A DNA stretch of 64,000 bases from Peromyscus leucopus (GCF_004664715.2 NC_051073.1:65299436-65363435), one strand, 5' to 3'. Shown: positions 53,900 through 64,000, counted from the first letter of the stretch. Translations and numbers: made by a program. Notes: generated from the sequence alone by a model not told the origin.

Positions 53900-54257
53900 T
53901 GTGCCTCTTAACGTCTTAGCGTGCCAAGGCTTACTCGGTACCTGTGGCTCCTCTCAGCCCCAACCCCTACCCTAAACCTACTCCAGCTCATGGGCTCCCC
54001 CACCCCCCAGCCTCTCCTTTTGGCTCTCTCTTTCACTCGCTCTTTCTTCTTTTCCTGTCTTCTCTTCTCGTCTCGCCCTCCCCCCCTTCTCATGGCCCCT
54101 CATCTGCTGGCCATGTTCAGTTTACTACTTTCCCTCCCTGCTCTGGACTCCTCCAGATGCCTCTGGCTGTCCTCTCCCTCACATCTACAATAAAACCCTT
54201 TTCAATCATATCGTAGTGGAGTCATGTCCTCAGTTTACACATATGGTGCCAAACCCC
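53900..54257 (+). mobile_element. LTR remnant followed by decayed primer-binding site
   Basis: The segment contains a pyrimidine-rich R-like region (about 54010-54090) and a polyadenylation signal, CAATAAAACCC (54187-54197). It ends ...TTTACACA at 54241. Two bases later comes TGGTGCCAAACCC (54244-54256), which matches the tRNA-Phe primer site (TGGTGCCGAAACCC) with one base lost. An LTR end, short spacer and primer site in this order indicate the 5' LTR of a retrovirus-like element, perhaps class II. The 5' boundary is a guess. Nothing of the internal genes follows; the sequence runs into CA repeats. Confidence 0.55.
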
Positions 54258-54396
54258 CCACTTTGTATACATATCACATACATACACACACACTCTGGGG
54301 CATGCACATCTCACACACACACATAAACAGACCACACACACACAAAACACACACAAAAAAAAAAAAAAACAACAACATAACACCACACAGACATAA

Positions 54397-54441
<45 letters not shown>

Positions 54442-54475
54442 CATATGCTTAGCACACACACACACAATTTTAAAA
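54258..54475 (+). repeat. CA-rich low-complexity block
   Basis: CATACA, CACACA and ACAAAA runs, with a pure (CA)n at about 54399-54438. It begins right after the primer-site-like sequence, replacing the expected element interior. Confidence 0.9.
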
Positions 54476-54615
54476 AATATTTATTCTTAATATTAAATTC
54501 TGTTACAATACATACATACATACATAAATATCTGTCATCCTAAAATTCTTTTCTGTAGTGAAGTCAAGAATCCTGGCTTCCCCAGCACAGAGATCTCCGA
54601 CAGTAACTCTTCAGC

Positions 54616-55463
54616 ATGGAGCTTTCTACCCAGCTAATATCTCCGCTGCTGACAGACAAGCTTTACAACCTACAAAGAAAGCAACCAGGGGTAGGAAGGT
54701 TGAGGCTTGTCCAGGTTGCGCTGTGCAAAAAGAGCAGGAGCTGCCCCATAGAAACCAAGGCCCTTGTTCTCCCAAATTTCAAGTCCCTTGGTTTCTGCAG
54801 TGACCTCAACGTCCTGAGGCGACCTGTCTCAGCGGCACGGTTCCATTTAGCACAGGGTCACAGCTGCCTAAGGTGGCTCCTGCCCTCTCGCCATGCGCGG
54901 AAGAAGAGCGGACGTTTTAGGCAACGTTTCCTGCCTAACGAGGCAGGTCTGGACCTGTGTGTCCACCCCAGTCTCCCGCGTGTGTTTACCAACTCTTTCA
55001 CAGTGTGTCCACTGGCTTGCCCGGCGTTCATGTCCTGGCTTCTGCTATCACTAGTGTCCTGGCCGCACCATTCCATCCGGAATGCAGGGACAGCAGGAAA
55101 GCTCCCGGCAGGGAGTGGAGGAGGTGATGAGAAGAAAAATGTTTGGCTTCCAGTGGCCCTGTGGGTGAGCAGGATGGCTGCAGGGGTGTTCCAGCTGGGA
55201 GCCAGCATGTCCAAGTGGAAAGTCCTGCTGCTCACCGGACGGGCTGCATCCCCACACAGGTCCGCTTCGGCCTTTCCGTTCACGAAGACTGTTTTCAGGC
55301 TCGGCGAGAGAGCTCAGAGGGCAAAGGCCCTCGCTGTGTACCCGAGACCCGAGTTCAATTTCCTGGAACCCAGGGCAGAAGGAAAAAAAACAACCCTCCA
55401 AAAGTTATCCTCTGACTGCCACACGTGCTCCATGGAGTCACACTGGAGAACTGTGCAAAGAAG

Positions 55464-55504
<41 letters not shown>

Positions 55505-55545
55505 TCACCCATTTAAAAAAAAAAACCCTCACAATTTTAAAGTAA
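54616..55545 (+). other. Longest open frame in the window (309 codons), no recognised product
   Basis: An uninterrupted frame from ATG at 54616. The first 220 codons run through single-copy-like sequence and show no family resemblance, no clear domain and mixed composition. The last 80 codons are B4-like SINE and (CA)n read as His-Thr repeats. Another open frame runs antisense (54858-55283). I regard it as probably non-coding. Confidence 0.2.
55295..55502 (+). repeat. B4/B2-type SINE ending in (CA)n
   Basis: GCTCGGCGAGAGAGCTCAGA, GACCCGAGTTCAATTTCCTG and CCTCTGACTGCCACACGTGC, then (CA)n at 55465-55502. Confidence 0.72.
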
Positions 55546-55649
55546 GTTTATAATTTATAGTTGAGCCACATGTAAAATGTCTATCCGTGGCTGTATATGG
55601 CCTATGGGGCACAGGACATGCTTCCTTTATGCAGGTATAATTAAAGCTA

Positions 55650-55670
55650 TCTTTTTATTTATTTATTTGT

Positions 55671-55705
<35 letters not shown>

Positions 55706-55911
55706 TCTATTTGAGACAGGGTCTCACTATATAGTCCCGATGTGCTGGTTTGAATGGAAATGGCCTCCATAGGGATTATATGCTTGAATGTTTGGTTCCC
55801 AGTTGGTATAATTGTTTGGGAAAGATTAAGTGTGGCTTTGTTGGAGGTGGTGTGTCACTGCGGGTGGGCCTTGAAATTTCAAAAGCCCACTCCATCCCCA
55901 GTCTCTCTCCT

Positions 55912-55981
<70 letters not shown>

Positions 55982-56275
55982 CTCTCCTACATGCTTGTGT
56001 GAGCTCTCAGCTACTGCTCCAGTGCCTGCCTGCCTGCTCCCTGTCCTGATGGTCACAGACTTTAACCCCCTGGAAGCGTGAACCCCAAATTAAATGCTCT
56101 CTGTTGTAAGTTGCCTTGATCCTGGTGTTTTGTCGTGACAACAGACAAGTAACTAAGACACCTGGCTATTCTGGAATACCAGATAGACCAGGCTAGCCCC
56201 AGAGTAGCAGCAACCCCCCCCCCTCCCTCTGCCTTCTAAGGACTGGCATTACAGGAGGGAGCCACCATCCTAGCA
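55650..56275. repeat. Reverse B1 split by a forward L1 3' end
   Basis: (ATTT)n at 55654-55710, the B1 start GAGACAGGGTCTCACTATAT at 55712-55740, then a forward Lx-like L1 3' end (55741-56159). The B1 resumes with CTGGCTATTCTGGAATACCA to about 56275. Within the L1, the normal CTCTCTCT block has expanded to (CT)n at 55908-55983. Confidence 0.85.
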
Positions 56276-56426
56276 TGATTACCGTTTATCCTGCATTGTA
56301 CAAGGAGGCCTTAAATGCAGCCACATGCATCCCTGTAAGAGAGAGGCAAAGGGTGATTTGGTGCACAGAGAGAAGGCAACATGAGGGAAACAGATCTGAA
56401 GATGCTGGCTTTAACAATGGATATGG

Positions 56427-56640
56427 TGGGGCTGGCTTAGAGGTTAAGAGCACTGACTGCTCCTTCGGAGGTCCTGAGTTCAATTCCCAGCCCCCACATG
56501 GTGGCTCCCAACCGCCACAGAGCCGGAAGGGGCAGGGAATGGATCATCCTCCTGAGCCTGGACTCTGCATCCTGTTGCCACTTGGATCTGGGCCCAGGGA
56601 GGCTGACTGGATAGCTGGTTTCAGAACTACAGAAGGTACC
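56427..56640 (+). repeat. B2 SINE
   Basis: GGGGCTGGCTTAGAGGTTAA, GAGTTCAATTCCCAGCCCCC and CACATGGTGGCTCCCAACC. A short old reverse B1 follows at about 56833-56900. Confidence 0.88.
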
Positions 56641-56935
56641 AAGAATGAATTGTTTCTGCTGCCCGGTTTGTAGGAACATGTTATGTCAGCGTCAAGAAGC
56701 TGACGCAACCTCTACCAGACGTCTGTATTTTATATGGCGAGCAGCCCTGGCTTCTAACCCTCAGGTGTGATGACAACTAGCTTCCTAGGGGAAAGGGACT
56801 CTTCACCTGGGGACACTGTGGTCATCGCTATGAGTCATTCTCCTGCCTCAGCCTGCCAAGAACAAGGGATTACAGGCATGAGCCACTACCATCCTGGCTC
56901 CTCCTGTCATCTTGAGTGTTCATGATAGAGGTGGG

Positions 56936-57352
56936 TGTTATAAGATAAAAACGGCGGGCGGCGGCCTTGGTGGGATGCAGCCCAGGGGTGAGAGAGACAC
57001 ACACCATGCGGACAGCGCTCATGTAGAGGATTTTATGGCGGAAAGAGGAAAAGAGACACAGAGTGCGCTTCTGGAAATAAGGGCTAAGGAGAGGAGAATA
57101 GGAGAGAAAGAGAAGAAAAGAGACGGAAAGGGGAAGAAATGCCGCCTGGGGGGAGGAGAGAGAGAGAAGGGGGAGGAGATTGCCTTTAATAAGGGCATTT
57201 AGCGCATGTGTATGGAGACTACGCATCCATGCCGCGCATGTGCACAGACTACAGCAGCAGGACCTGGGCTGTCGAGGTATTTGCCTGAATATTAGCCAGT
57301 GCATGCTGTCAGGTCCCCAAGGGGCGAGCCAGGTAATGTCTAAATGCTAACA
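56936..57352 (-). mobile_element. Solo LTR with 5-bp target duplication
   Basis: 417 bp bounded by perfect 5-base inverted ends TGTTA...TAACA. GTGGG stands on both sides (56931-56935 and 57353-57357). On the - strand there is a TTATTAAAGG TATA-like box, a long CTCTCT/TTCC R-like region, a CATAAA signal and an AACA end. No internal retroviral sequence adjoins, so it is a solo LTR left by recombination. Family unknown; the layout resembles class II (IAP-like) LTRs, but a 5-bp duplication is unusual for that class. Confidence 0.72.
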
Positions 57353-57504
57353 GTGGGTCCCCTGGGCCAGGTACAAAGAAGACTCAAAGGCACCACGCTG
57401 TTGGAAGCACATGCAAAATCAAGAAAAGAAAGGCTCTCAAGAAATTAAGAAAATCGGTAAATCAAGAAAGTCTCTGCTTCCTGGGAGTCTGACTTTGCTC
57501 TCCA

Positions 57505-57551
<47 letters not shown>
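57505..57551 (+). repeat. (CA)n microsatellite
   Basis: About 22 CA units. 57360-57500 and 57552-57880 appear single-copy. Confidence 0.96.
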
Positions 57552-57554
<3 letters not shown>

Positions 57555-57884
57555 AAATCATTCCCTCTCTTCTCCAGCTGCAACAACATAAAAGCACGGT
57601 TTCCCAGCCTGCTTGCCTCACCTTCCCATGGCTTCCCCAGCACCAACCTCCTTCCATTCTCCGGGAAACGCCTCTCCTGAACTGACCAATCCCTTTCAAG
57701 ATCTTCTCATCCTACCCGTCCCTTAAGAGTCAGCCATTTTCCCTTTCCAAAAGAAAGAAATGATTACCTTGGGAAGCAGGGAAGAGTTCCATCCCTGTGG
57801 GATAGACAAGATGAAGTGGCCGTCCAAGAGGAACGGTATGAGAAGGATTCACAGCCCGCTGAAGTACACTGAAAATACAGTTTT

Positions 57885-58244
57885 GGGTCTGGTGAGAGGG
57901 CACTGCTTCCAAACCTAATGACTCAAGATCAATCCTCAGAACCCACAGCGGGGTTAAAGAGTTGGCTCCTGCAGGCTGACCTCTGACCTCTACAAGAGAC
58001 ACGTGCATGACGCCCACAAACACATACAATCTTTAAAATTAAAAATACACATTCTGAGCTGGGCGGTGGTGGTGCATGGCTTTGATCCCAGTACTCAGTA
58101 GAATCTCTGTTAGTTTGAGGCTAGCCTGGTCTACAGAGCAAATTCCAGGACAGCCAAGGCTACACAGAGAAACCCTGTCTCAAAAAACAAAACAACAACA
58201 AAAACAACCCTCCCCCCAAAAAAACACCCCCCAAATACAAATCA

Positions 58245-58293
<49 letters not shown>

Positions 58294-58505
58294 TCTGGGC
58301 TGGATTGTTGCGTAGCAGTTCAGAACGCTTGTTACCAGAGAATCTGGGTTTGATTCCCAGCACCCACAAGGCAGCTCACAACCATCTACAACTTCAGTTC
58401 CAGGACATCTGAGGCCCTCTTCTGACCTCTGAGGGCACTGGGCATGTAACACACATGCAGGTACAATGCTCTCATACACAAATAATCAAGTAAATAAATC
58501 TTTGG
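57885..58505 (+). repeat. B4-type SINE, B1 and B2, with (CA)n
   Basis: 57885-58035: B4-type (GGCTCCTGCAGGCTGACCTC). 58056-58190: forward B1. 58247-58291: (CA)n. 58297-58505: forward B2 (GGGTTTGATTCCCAGCACCC) with an AAAT tail. Confidence 0.82.
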
Positions 58506-58574
58506 AGATTAATATCTTTGTATAGTTCAGTACTTCCTGCAGTGTTTAGACCCGATGACATTTTGAAGAGTGTT

Positions 58575-59185
58575 TGGAGCTGGGGTATGGTGGCACACAC
58601 CTGCACACTCAAACACACCTGCAGTCTCTACACTCAAAAAAATTTGAGTTTAGCCTGGGAACCAAAGACAAACACTGTCTCAGAAAAAAAAAAAAATTGG
58701 AAGCAGAGCTAAAAAATAGCCTACTATAATCTCCAAATTCCCTAACCACAGAAGAGTCAATGCTGGCAAAGATCTTTGAAATTATCTATATTGTCTCATC
58801 CATTGTAAAAATGTTGATTCTGCCAGGCGATGGTGGCACATGCCTTTAATCCCAGCACTCGGGAGGCAGAGGTAGGTGGATCTCTGTGAGTTCGAGGCCA
58901 GCCTGGGCTACAGAGTGAGTTCCAGGACAGACTCCAAAGCTACACAGAGAAACCCTGTCTCGAAAAACAAACAAAACAAAATAAAAAAAGTTAATTCTAT
59001 GTGTTGAGAGCGATTAGACCTATCTTCTCTTGCCTTGTTTTGGTTTGAGATAGGATTTTCCTACATAGCCTTGGCCAGACTAGTGTTTGCTGTTAGTCCA
59101 GGCTGGCCTGAAATTTGTAGCAATTCTCCTGCCCGAGCCTCCCAAGTTCTAGATTATAGGCATATACCACTAGATATGGCTTTAA
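58575..59185. repeat. Three B1 SINEs
   Basis: 58575-58690 degenerate forward, 58823-58990 full forward cricetid-type (CAGACTCCAAAGCTACACAG), 59037-59185 old reverse. Confidence 0.82.
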
Positions 59186-59202
59186 AAAAAAATGATTATT
59201 TA

Positions 59203-59545
59203 CAGGGCTGGAGATGATTCAGTGGCCTAAGAGTACTTGGTACACTTGCAGAGAACCTGGGTTCAGCTTCCAGCCCTAAATCAGGTGGCTCACAACCAGA
59301 TGTAAGTCTAGCTTCAGGGACCCAATGGGCAGCACTTATATGCATGTACATATACACAGACAGACAGACAGAAATATAAAGTAATTTTTTTGGTTGTTTT
59401 TTTGAGACTTGGTTTTACTGTGTAGTCTTGACTGTCCTGGAACTCACTCTGTAGACCAGGCTAGCCTCAGACTCACAGATATCCACCTACCTCTGCCTCC
59501 TGAGTACTGGGGATCAAAGATGTGCTCCACCACCACCCATAAAGG
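59203..59545. repeat. Forward B2-type SINE and reverse B1
   Basis: 59203-59375: GGGCTGGAGATGATTCAGTG, TCAGGTGGCTCACAACCAGA, (CAGA)n. 59388-59545: reverse B1 with a TTTTTGAGAC start. Confidence 0.8.
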
Positions 59546-59619
59546 AAATGTTTTTGAAGTGTTACTGTTTTGTGCTGGGTATGGTGGCACACACCTTTAA
59601 ACTAGGCAGCTCTGTAACT

Positions 59620-59835
59620 GTAAATTTATTTCTTGCAGTTCTGAAAGCTTGCAAATCCAAGGTCAAAGTGAGGTCAGTTCTGTGTCTGGTGAACACCAGG
59701 GTTCAGAGAGTGTAATGATGGTATCTTCCTACTGTGCTCACATCACAGAGAGGGTCTAGCTGGAGGGGGGAAGGCTCTCAAAGGCTTTGCATTCCCTCTT
59801 AATAACATCACCTTGGAGGCTAGAATTTACCTTTG
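59620..59835 (-). repeat. Ancient L1 3' UTR (L1M-like)
   Basis: TTATTTCTTGCAGTTCTGAA, AAATCCAAGGTCAAAGTGAG, CTACTGTGCTCACATCACAG and AATAACATCACCTTGGAGGC are antisense phrases of old mammalian L1M 3' ends. Confidence 0.65.
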
Positions 59836-59844
59836 GGTTGTTTT

Positions 59845-60055
59845 TTGTTTTTATATGTATGTGTGTCTCTCAGTATGGGTATGTGCATATGTGAGTGCAG
59901 TACACATGGAGTCCAATAGGGGGCGCTGGAACCTCTGGAACTGAAATTACAAGTAGTGAGCCACCCAACATGGGTGTTGGGAGCTGAGCTCAGGTTTTCT
60001 GTAAGAACAGTGCACCCACCCTTTTAACCACTCAGCCATGTCTTCAGCTCTTTTA
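59845..60055 (-). repeat. B2/B3-type SINE carrying a CTCF-like site
   Basis: Reverse SINE (TTTTAACCACTCAGCCATGT at its end). At 59913-59926 it reads CCAATAGGGGGCGC, one mismatch from the CTCF core. Confidence 0.72.
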
Positions 60056-60059
60056 TTGG

Positions 60060-60280
60060 TGTTTTTGAAACAGGGTTTCACCCAGTAGCCTTCCTGGCCT
60101 GCATCTGCCTCCTGAAGTGACTGGAGTGAACCACCCTTCCCAGCCCCACCCCTTTCCTCTCTTCTTCCTCCTCTTCCTTCTTCTTCGTTTTTTGAGTCAG
60201 AATCTCATTCCTAGAATTAACAGCAGTGTTCCTGTCTCAGGCTCCCAAGTGCTCAGATTACAGGCATGAGCCATCATACG
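60060..60280 (-). repeat. Old B1 SINE fragments
   Basis: GAAACAGGGTTTCACCCAGT and CTCCCAAGTGCTCAGATTAC parts, separated by a CTTCTTCC tract. Confidence 0.65.
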
Positions 60281-60450
60281 CAGATGGAGAAGTTCTACAT
60301 GTGAATTGTGGGCGGCGCGTGCAGGTCATAGCATTTCAGGAACCTGTCCATGTGTTATAGCTTTCCAATCCATCAGACATGCCCTGCTCTTCCTCACACC
60401 TCTCCTCACTTCCTCATCTTTGTTAGATACACTGTTTTCTGGGCGAATAT

Positions 60451-60633
60451 AACCTTCCCCTCCCTCCCCTTCCCTCCCCTCCCTCCCTCCCCTTTTCTTC
60501 CCTCCCTTCCCTCCCCTCCCCTCCCCTCCCTTTTCTTCCCTCCCCTCCCCTCCCCTTCCCTCCCCCCCTCCCCTTCCCTTCCCTCCCCTCCCCTTCCCTC
60601 CCCTCCCCTTCCCTCCCTCCCCTCCCCTCCCTC
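60451..60633 (+). repeat. (CCCTT/CCCTCC)n tract
   Basis: About 180 bases of nearly pure C and T with many C3-C4 runs. The - strand is GGGAGGGG-rich and could form G-quadruplexes. Confidence 0.95.
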
Positions 60634-60649
60634 TGTTTTGTTACTTAAG

Positions 60650-60860
60650 CACCAGAACCCCATCTTCTCACAGTTTTAGAAGCAGGCATGTCCAAGATCA
60701 AGATGGCAGCAAGGTTGGTCTCTCCTGAGGCTTCTGGCTGTGGTTTGTGGATGGACCCGTGACCTCTGTGGCCTTCCCTCTGTCTCCGGGTAGCAGGGGT
60801 TCGGTTCTGGACACAGAATGTGGACATTTCTAAAGAAACTTGGCACATAACAGCACATCT
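60650..60860 (-). repeat. Second ancient L1 3' UTR fragment
   Basis: CACAGTTTTAGAAGCAGGCA, TCCAAGATCAAGATGGCAGC, CTCTCCTGAGGCTTCTGGCT and GACCTCTGTGGCCTTCCCTC. Antisense, like the fragment at 59620. Confidence 0.6.
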
Positions 60861-61179
60861 TCTATCAGCCTTTAGAAAAAAATCATATACATGAAGGATG
60901 AATGATGACACATTTCTAAGGCACCCAAGGGTAAGAATGAAGTTTTCTGTGCATCGACTGGAGCTCCATTCACCAGCTGCTTAGTCAAGTTGCTCTGATG
61001 ACACTCTATCTTTGGAATAAAGTCCCCCTTTGTCAGACTTTCAGTAAGAGGGTTTATCAGATCATTTAGTCAGTTAAGGGTCTTACAAGCAGAGGTGAGA
61101 TTTCCCTAAAGAAAGTCCCCACCTGAGGGCCTGACTCAGTAAATTCCTTAACAGTTAAAGAGAAATTAAATCTCATTCA

Positions 61180-61194
61180 ACATAAAAAAATAAA

Positions 61195-61273
<79 letters not shown>

Positions 61274-61343
61274 CATTCACACATACACACACACACACAC
61301 GCACACGCACATGCACACGCACACGCACACGCACGCACGCACG
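61180..61343 (+). mobile_element. Tail-only retroposon (poly-A with target duplication) plus (CA)n
   Basis: Between two copies of AAATCTCATTCA (61168-61179 and 61268-61279) lies only ACATAAAAAAATAAAC and a pure A-run of about 70. This is what an L1-machinery insertion of just a poly-A tail looks like. A CA/CG-rich tract (61279-61343) follows. Confidence 0.8.
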
Positions 61344-62180
61344 TACGTACCTGCTCAAAGCAACACAGCTCAAATGTGCAAGACATGTTCTTTGCTTGAC
61401 TCATTAACAAATCTGCCTGGTAGTATCTGGAAAGTTCCTGGGGGTGGGTGTCGGGGGTGGGGAGGGCCGATAATGGAAACAATTAAACTTTGACAAATGG
61501 CTGCTTCTTCAGATATGATTTAAACACAAAGCACTATAAGGAACTCAAGTACTGAAGCCCCTGATAACATCAAGGGAAGGAGTCATTTCACATAAATCTT
61601 GGGGATGATGTCATCTAAACACACGAGTGCTTAGTAGAAGTTCCAGCTCATCATGAAGGAAATGATTCTTATAAATAGTCTTGATATGGAGATAGCGTTT
61701 GGCGTCTTAAGAATCGACTCTTGAAATAGGAAGAGCTACCATGGAAGTCATCTGACCCAGGGCACACTGACCCTGCTAATCTCAGGCAGGGGCGGTCTCT
61801 CTCAGCTGTGTTTCCCTAGGATTCAGTACTGGCCACCACTCCGGCATTTTGCTGTTCAAATCTGACAAATGGAACGGGAGTTTATTACTCCAAGATGAAG
61901 GTGGTCTTTCCAAGTGATTAAAAGCACACGTGTTCACAGTAAAGCTTGGGGTAATACAGCGGGGCATGAAAGGGTTTACCAAAGATCCTCCGTCCTGGGA
62001 TGACTGTTGCTAGCATTTGCATGAATCTCATTCAATCATTTCTCCACACGTATATGTTTATAGTCACACGTCCATGATTTAACAAAATGGGGCAAGATTA
62101 GAAACGGGGTTTCCTCATCTTCTTTTAACTAAACTCTTTGTAAAGCTATGCAGGTTCCAGTTTTATTTTTTTTGGGGGGG
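61344..62180. other. Single-copy-like intergenic DNA
   Basis: No gene or repeat recognised. Confidence 0.5.
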
Positions 62181-62355
62181 TGTTGGGTTTTTTTTTCGAG
62201 ACAGGGTTTCTCTGTGTAGCTTTGTGCCTTTCCTGGGACTCACTTGGTAGACCAGGCTGGCCTTGAACTCACAGAGATCCACCTGGCTCTGCCTCCCGAG
62301 TGCTGGGATTAAAGGTGTGCGCTGCCGCCGCCGCCGCCGCTACCACCACCCGGCT
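62165..62355 (-). repeat. B1 SINE with internal (GCC)n expansion
   Basis: Cricetid-type reverse B1 (GCTTTGTGCCTTTCCTGGGA). Its CGCCACCACCGCCCGGC end has become (GCC)n at 62321-62340 before TACCACCACCCGGC. The flanks share CAGGTTCCAGTTT (about 62150 and 62356), the target duplication. Confidence 0.95.
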
Positions 62356-62369
62356 CAGGTTCCAGTTTA

Positions 62370-63790
62370 ATGGCTACACATTGTCCCATTGTCTGACTAA
62401 ACCTTAATATCAGTAGGGCTATGACGAATGGACCAGGTTGTTCCTGTTTTTTCCCCCTTCGTTATAAAGAACATCTCCTTGATGATCTTTGGCAGGCAGG
62501 ATGAGTTATCCTTGGAAACTCATAATGGTAGCTTGTCTCCTCCAGGGTAGTTCAGAAGGTGACTGGCGTTGGGACACCCCGGAGAATGAATGGGTGGTGG
62601 GAAGGTCCATCTTCCCCTCTAGAAAAGAGAAACAAATGGAGGGCTAGCTGCCATACCCCCAGAGTAAGGCTGCAAGCTTGTGTCCCCGTGTGGCTCCTCT
62701 CCTGACCTTGTGTGATTTCCAAGTCTGCTTGCAAGCTTGCCTTTACAGTTCTACCCTCGACAAGAGCAGGACGTAATAGGACCAGCCCCCAAGTCCAGGG
62801 TTAGTCACCCAGGCAGCCTGCTCTTCTGTAGCCTGGACCTCACTTGTGCCCCGAGACACGGCTGTCTAGTCATTTGGCCCCTGCCAAAGCCAAGGCTTCA
62901 CTCACGCCTGTGCTCGGCCGACTCCCCAAGCAACTGAGATACCATCCGTGACCCTTCCCCTTCCTGTTCTCGGAAGAGATTCTGTTCTCATTGGTGCTGC
63001 CTGAGTTGAGGATGGAGAGACTCTGGAATTCATCCAAATTCTGGGGACAGCCTGTGAGGTAAAATTACCACCGCCACGGCCTCCAAGTAAAAAGGAGAAG
63101 ATTCAAACGGCTGTGGTGAATGCCTTTATACAGATGGCCTTATATAGTTGTTCAGCTCTCTCCTTTGAGTGACATTGCTGTGTCTAGAAGAACGTTAAGT
63201 CTTGAAGACACCCTGAGGTGCCTGGAAAGGACCAGCTTATCCATCCGCTCTGAGGACTGTCATTACACAGCAGCTTGGTGTAGAAGTGCCCGTGTCCAGA
63301 GTCTAACCTGGAAGGTTCAGGAATTTGATCCCGCGAGTGCCTCAAAGTTAATGGGTCTCTGAAAGCTGACTCACGCAGAGGAGACTGAAATAGAAGGCCA
63401 CGGAAGCCACATGACCATCAGGAGGTAATGGTGGCCCTAGACTCAAGCAAGGAGAGTTAATTTGGTGAACGGAAAGATGATGAGCTGGTCCCCCTTATCG
63501 GGTCACCTCTCAGGTGACAGAGGCTGCAGAGGAAAGTCAAGTGAGCTGTAAGTGTAGAACCTGCCCCAGGGCTGAGGTGAACATCTAGCCCACAGCTTCC
63601 GTGGCCCTGGTTCTGAGCACACAGGCAGCGCACTTCGTACTGCCCATGCCACCAGCGCCGCGGTCCGCCAACAGACACTGCCAGAGCTCTTAGCTCGGCT
63701 CTGAGGCGCCTGTCTTTCGAGTCGCAGTGTGTCAGCTGTGCGCCGTCTTCGGCCCTTTTGGAAACAGAATGGTTTAGTTAGGAAGAAGAT
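62370..63790. other. Single-copy-like intergenic DNA
   Basis: No gene or interspersed repeat recognised. Short open frames (for example 63120-63362) have no known product. Confidence 0.5.
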
Positions 63791-63796
63791 CTGTGC

Positions 63797-64000
63797 CGGT
63801 TACTTGGTCAGCTTGACGCAAGCTAGAGTGATTGGGGAAGAGGAGACCGCAACTGAGGAATTTCTCCCATCAGCCCGACCCGCAGGCGAGGCTGTGTGGT
63901 TATTTTCTTGATTAATGATTGATGTGGAAGGCCCAGCTCACTGTGGGAAGTGCCACCTCTGGCCACTTGGTCCTGGGTTGTGTAAGAAAGCAGGCTGAGC
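63797..64000 (+). repeat. L1 (Lx-like) 3' end, third type, cut by window edge
   Basis: TTGGTCAGCTTGACGCAAGC, TAGAGTGATTGGGGAAGAGG, TTTTCTTGATTAATGATTGA and AAGAAAGCAGGCTGAGC are familiar blocks of an abundant rodent L1-type 3' end. It continues beyond 64000. Confidence 0.7.

Noticed and set aside
53791..54475. CRISPR-like array from repeated short units
   Set aside because: These are microsatellites without spacers, in a mammalian genome.
61273..61482. Cysteine/alanine-rich frames in CA/CG tracts
   Set aside because: Pure dinucleotide-repeat translation.

Overview
The window is nuclear DNA from a rodent, most likely a cricetid (hamster, vole or deer-mouse group). It is packed with B1, B2, B4-like and ID-like SINEs. 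Many of the B1 copies carry the diagnostic stretch TTTGCGCCTTTCCTGGAACT that I associate with cricetids. It also holds rodent L1 3' ends, a URR1 hAT element and LTR remnants. The species call is inference from repeat type, not from a search.

The only protein-coding gene I can support is a complete Tmem44 (transmembrane protein 44) on the + strand. It has ten coding exons from 7627 to 37492, 1308 nt of CDS and 435 codons plus stop, and every exon junction keeps the reading frame. The gene starts in a CpG-rich promoter (about 7470-7870) with a CTCF-like site. It ends with a 3' UTR of about 0.8 kb and two AATAAA signals (38232 and 38273). The protein looks like a seven-helix membrane protein of the PQ-loop type with degenerate PQ motifs and a long serine-rich, acidic C-terminal tail. 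Intron 6 looks like a U12-type (minor spliceosome) intron.

Layout: 1-7470 is intergenic, possibly beginning with the 3' end of the upstream neighbour (Lsg1 in human and mouse gene order; no Lsg1 coding sequence is visible). 7470-38300 is Tmem44, with introns holding most of the SINEs, a nested antisense L1 and several CTCF-like sites. 38300-42080 is intergenic with a 4 x 20 bp minisatellite. 42080-42480 is a second CpG-rich block with perfect NRF1 and ETS motifs, a candidate promoter for a non-coding RNA antisense to Tmem44. 42480-64000 is gene-poor DNA containing URR1 with its target duplication, an LTR followed by a decayed tRNA-Phe-type primer site, a complete solo LTR with 5-bp target duplication, a tail-only retroposon, and B1 or L1 copies in which microsatellites have grown.

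I found no CRISPR, operon or other prokaryotic-type system and no intact retrovirus. The best candidates for new biology are the U12 intron, the antisense CpG promoter and the CTCF-motif arrangement.
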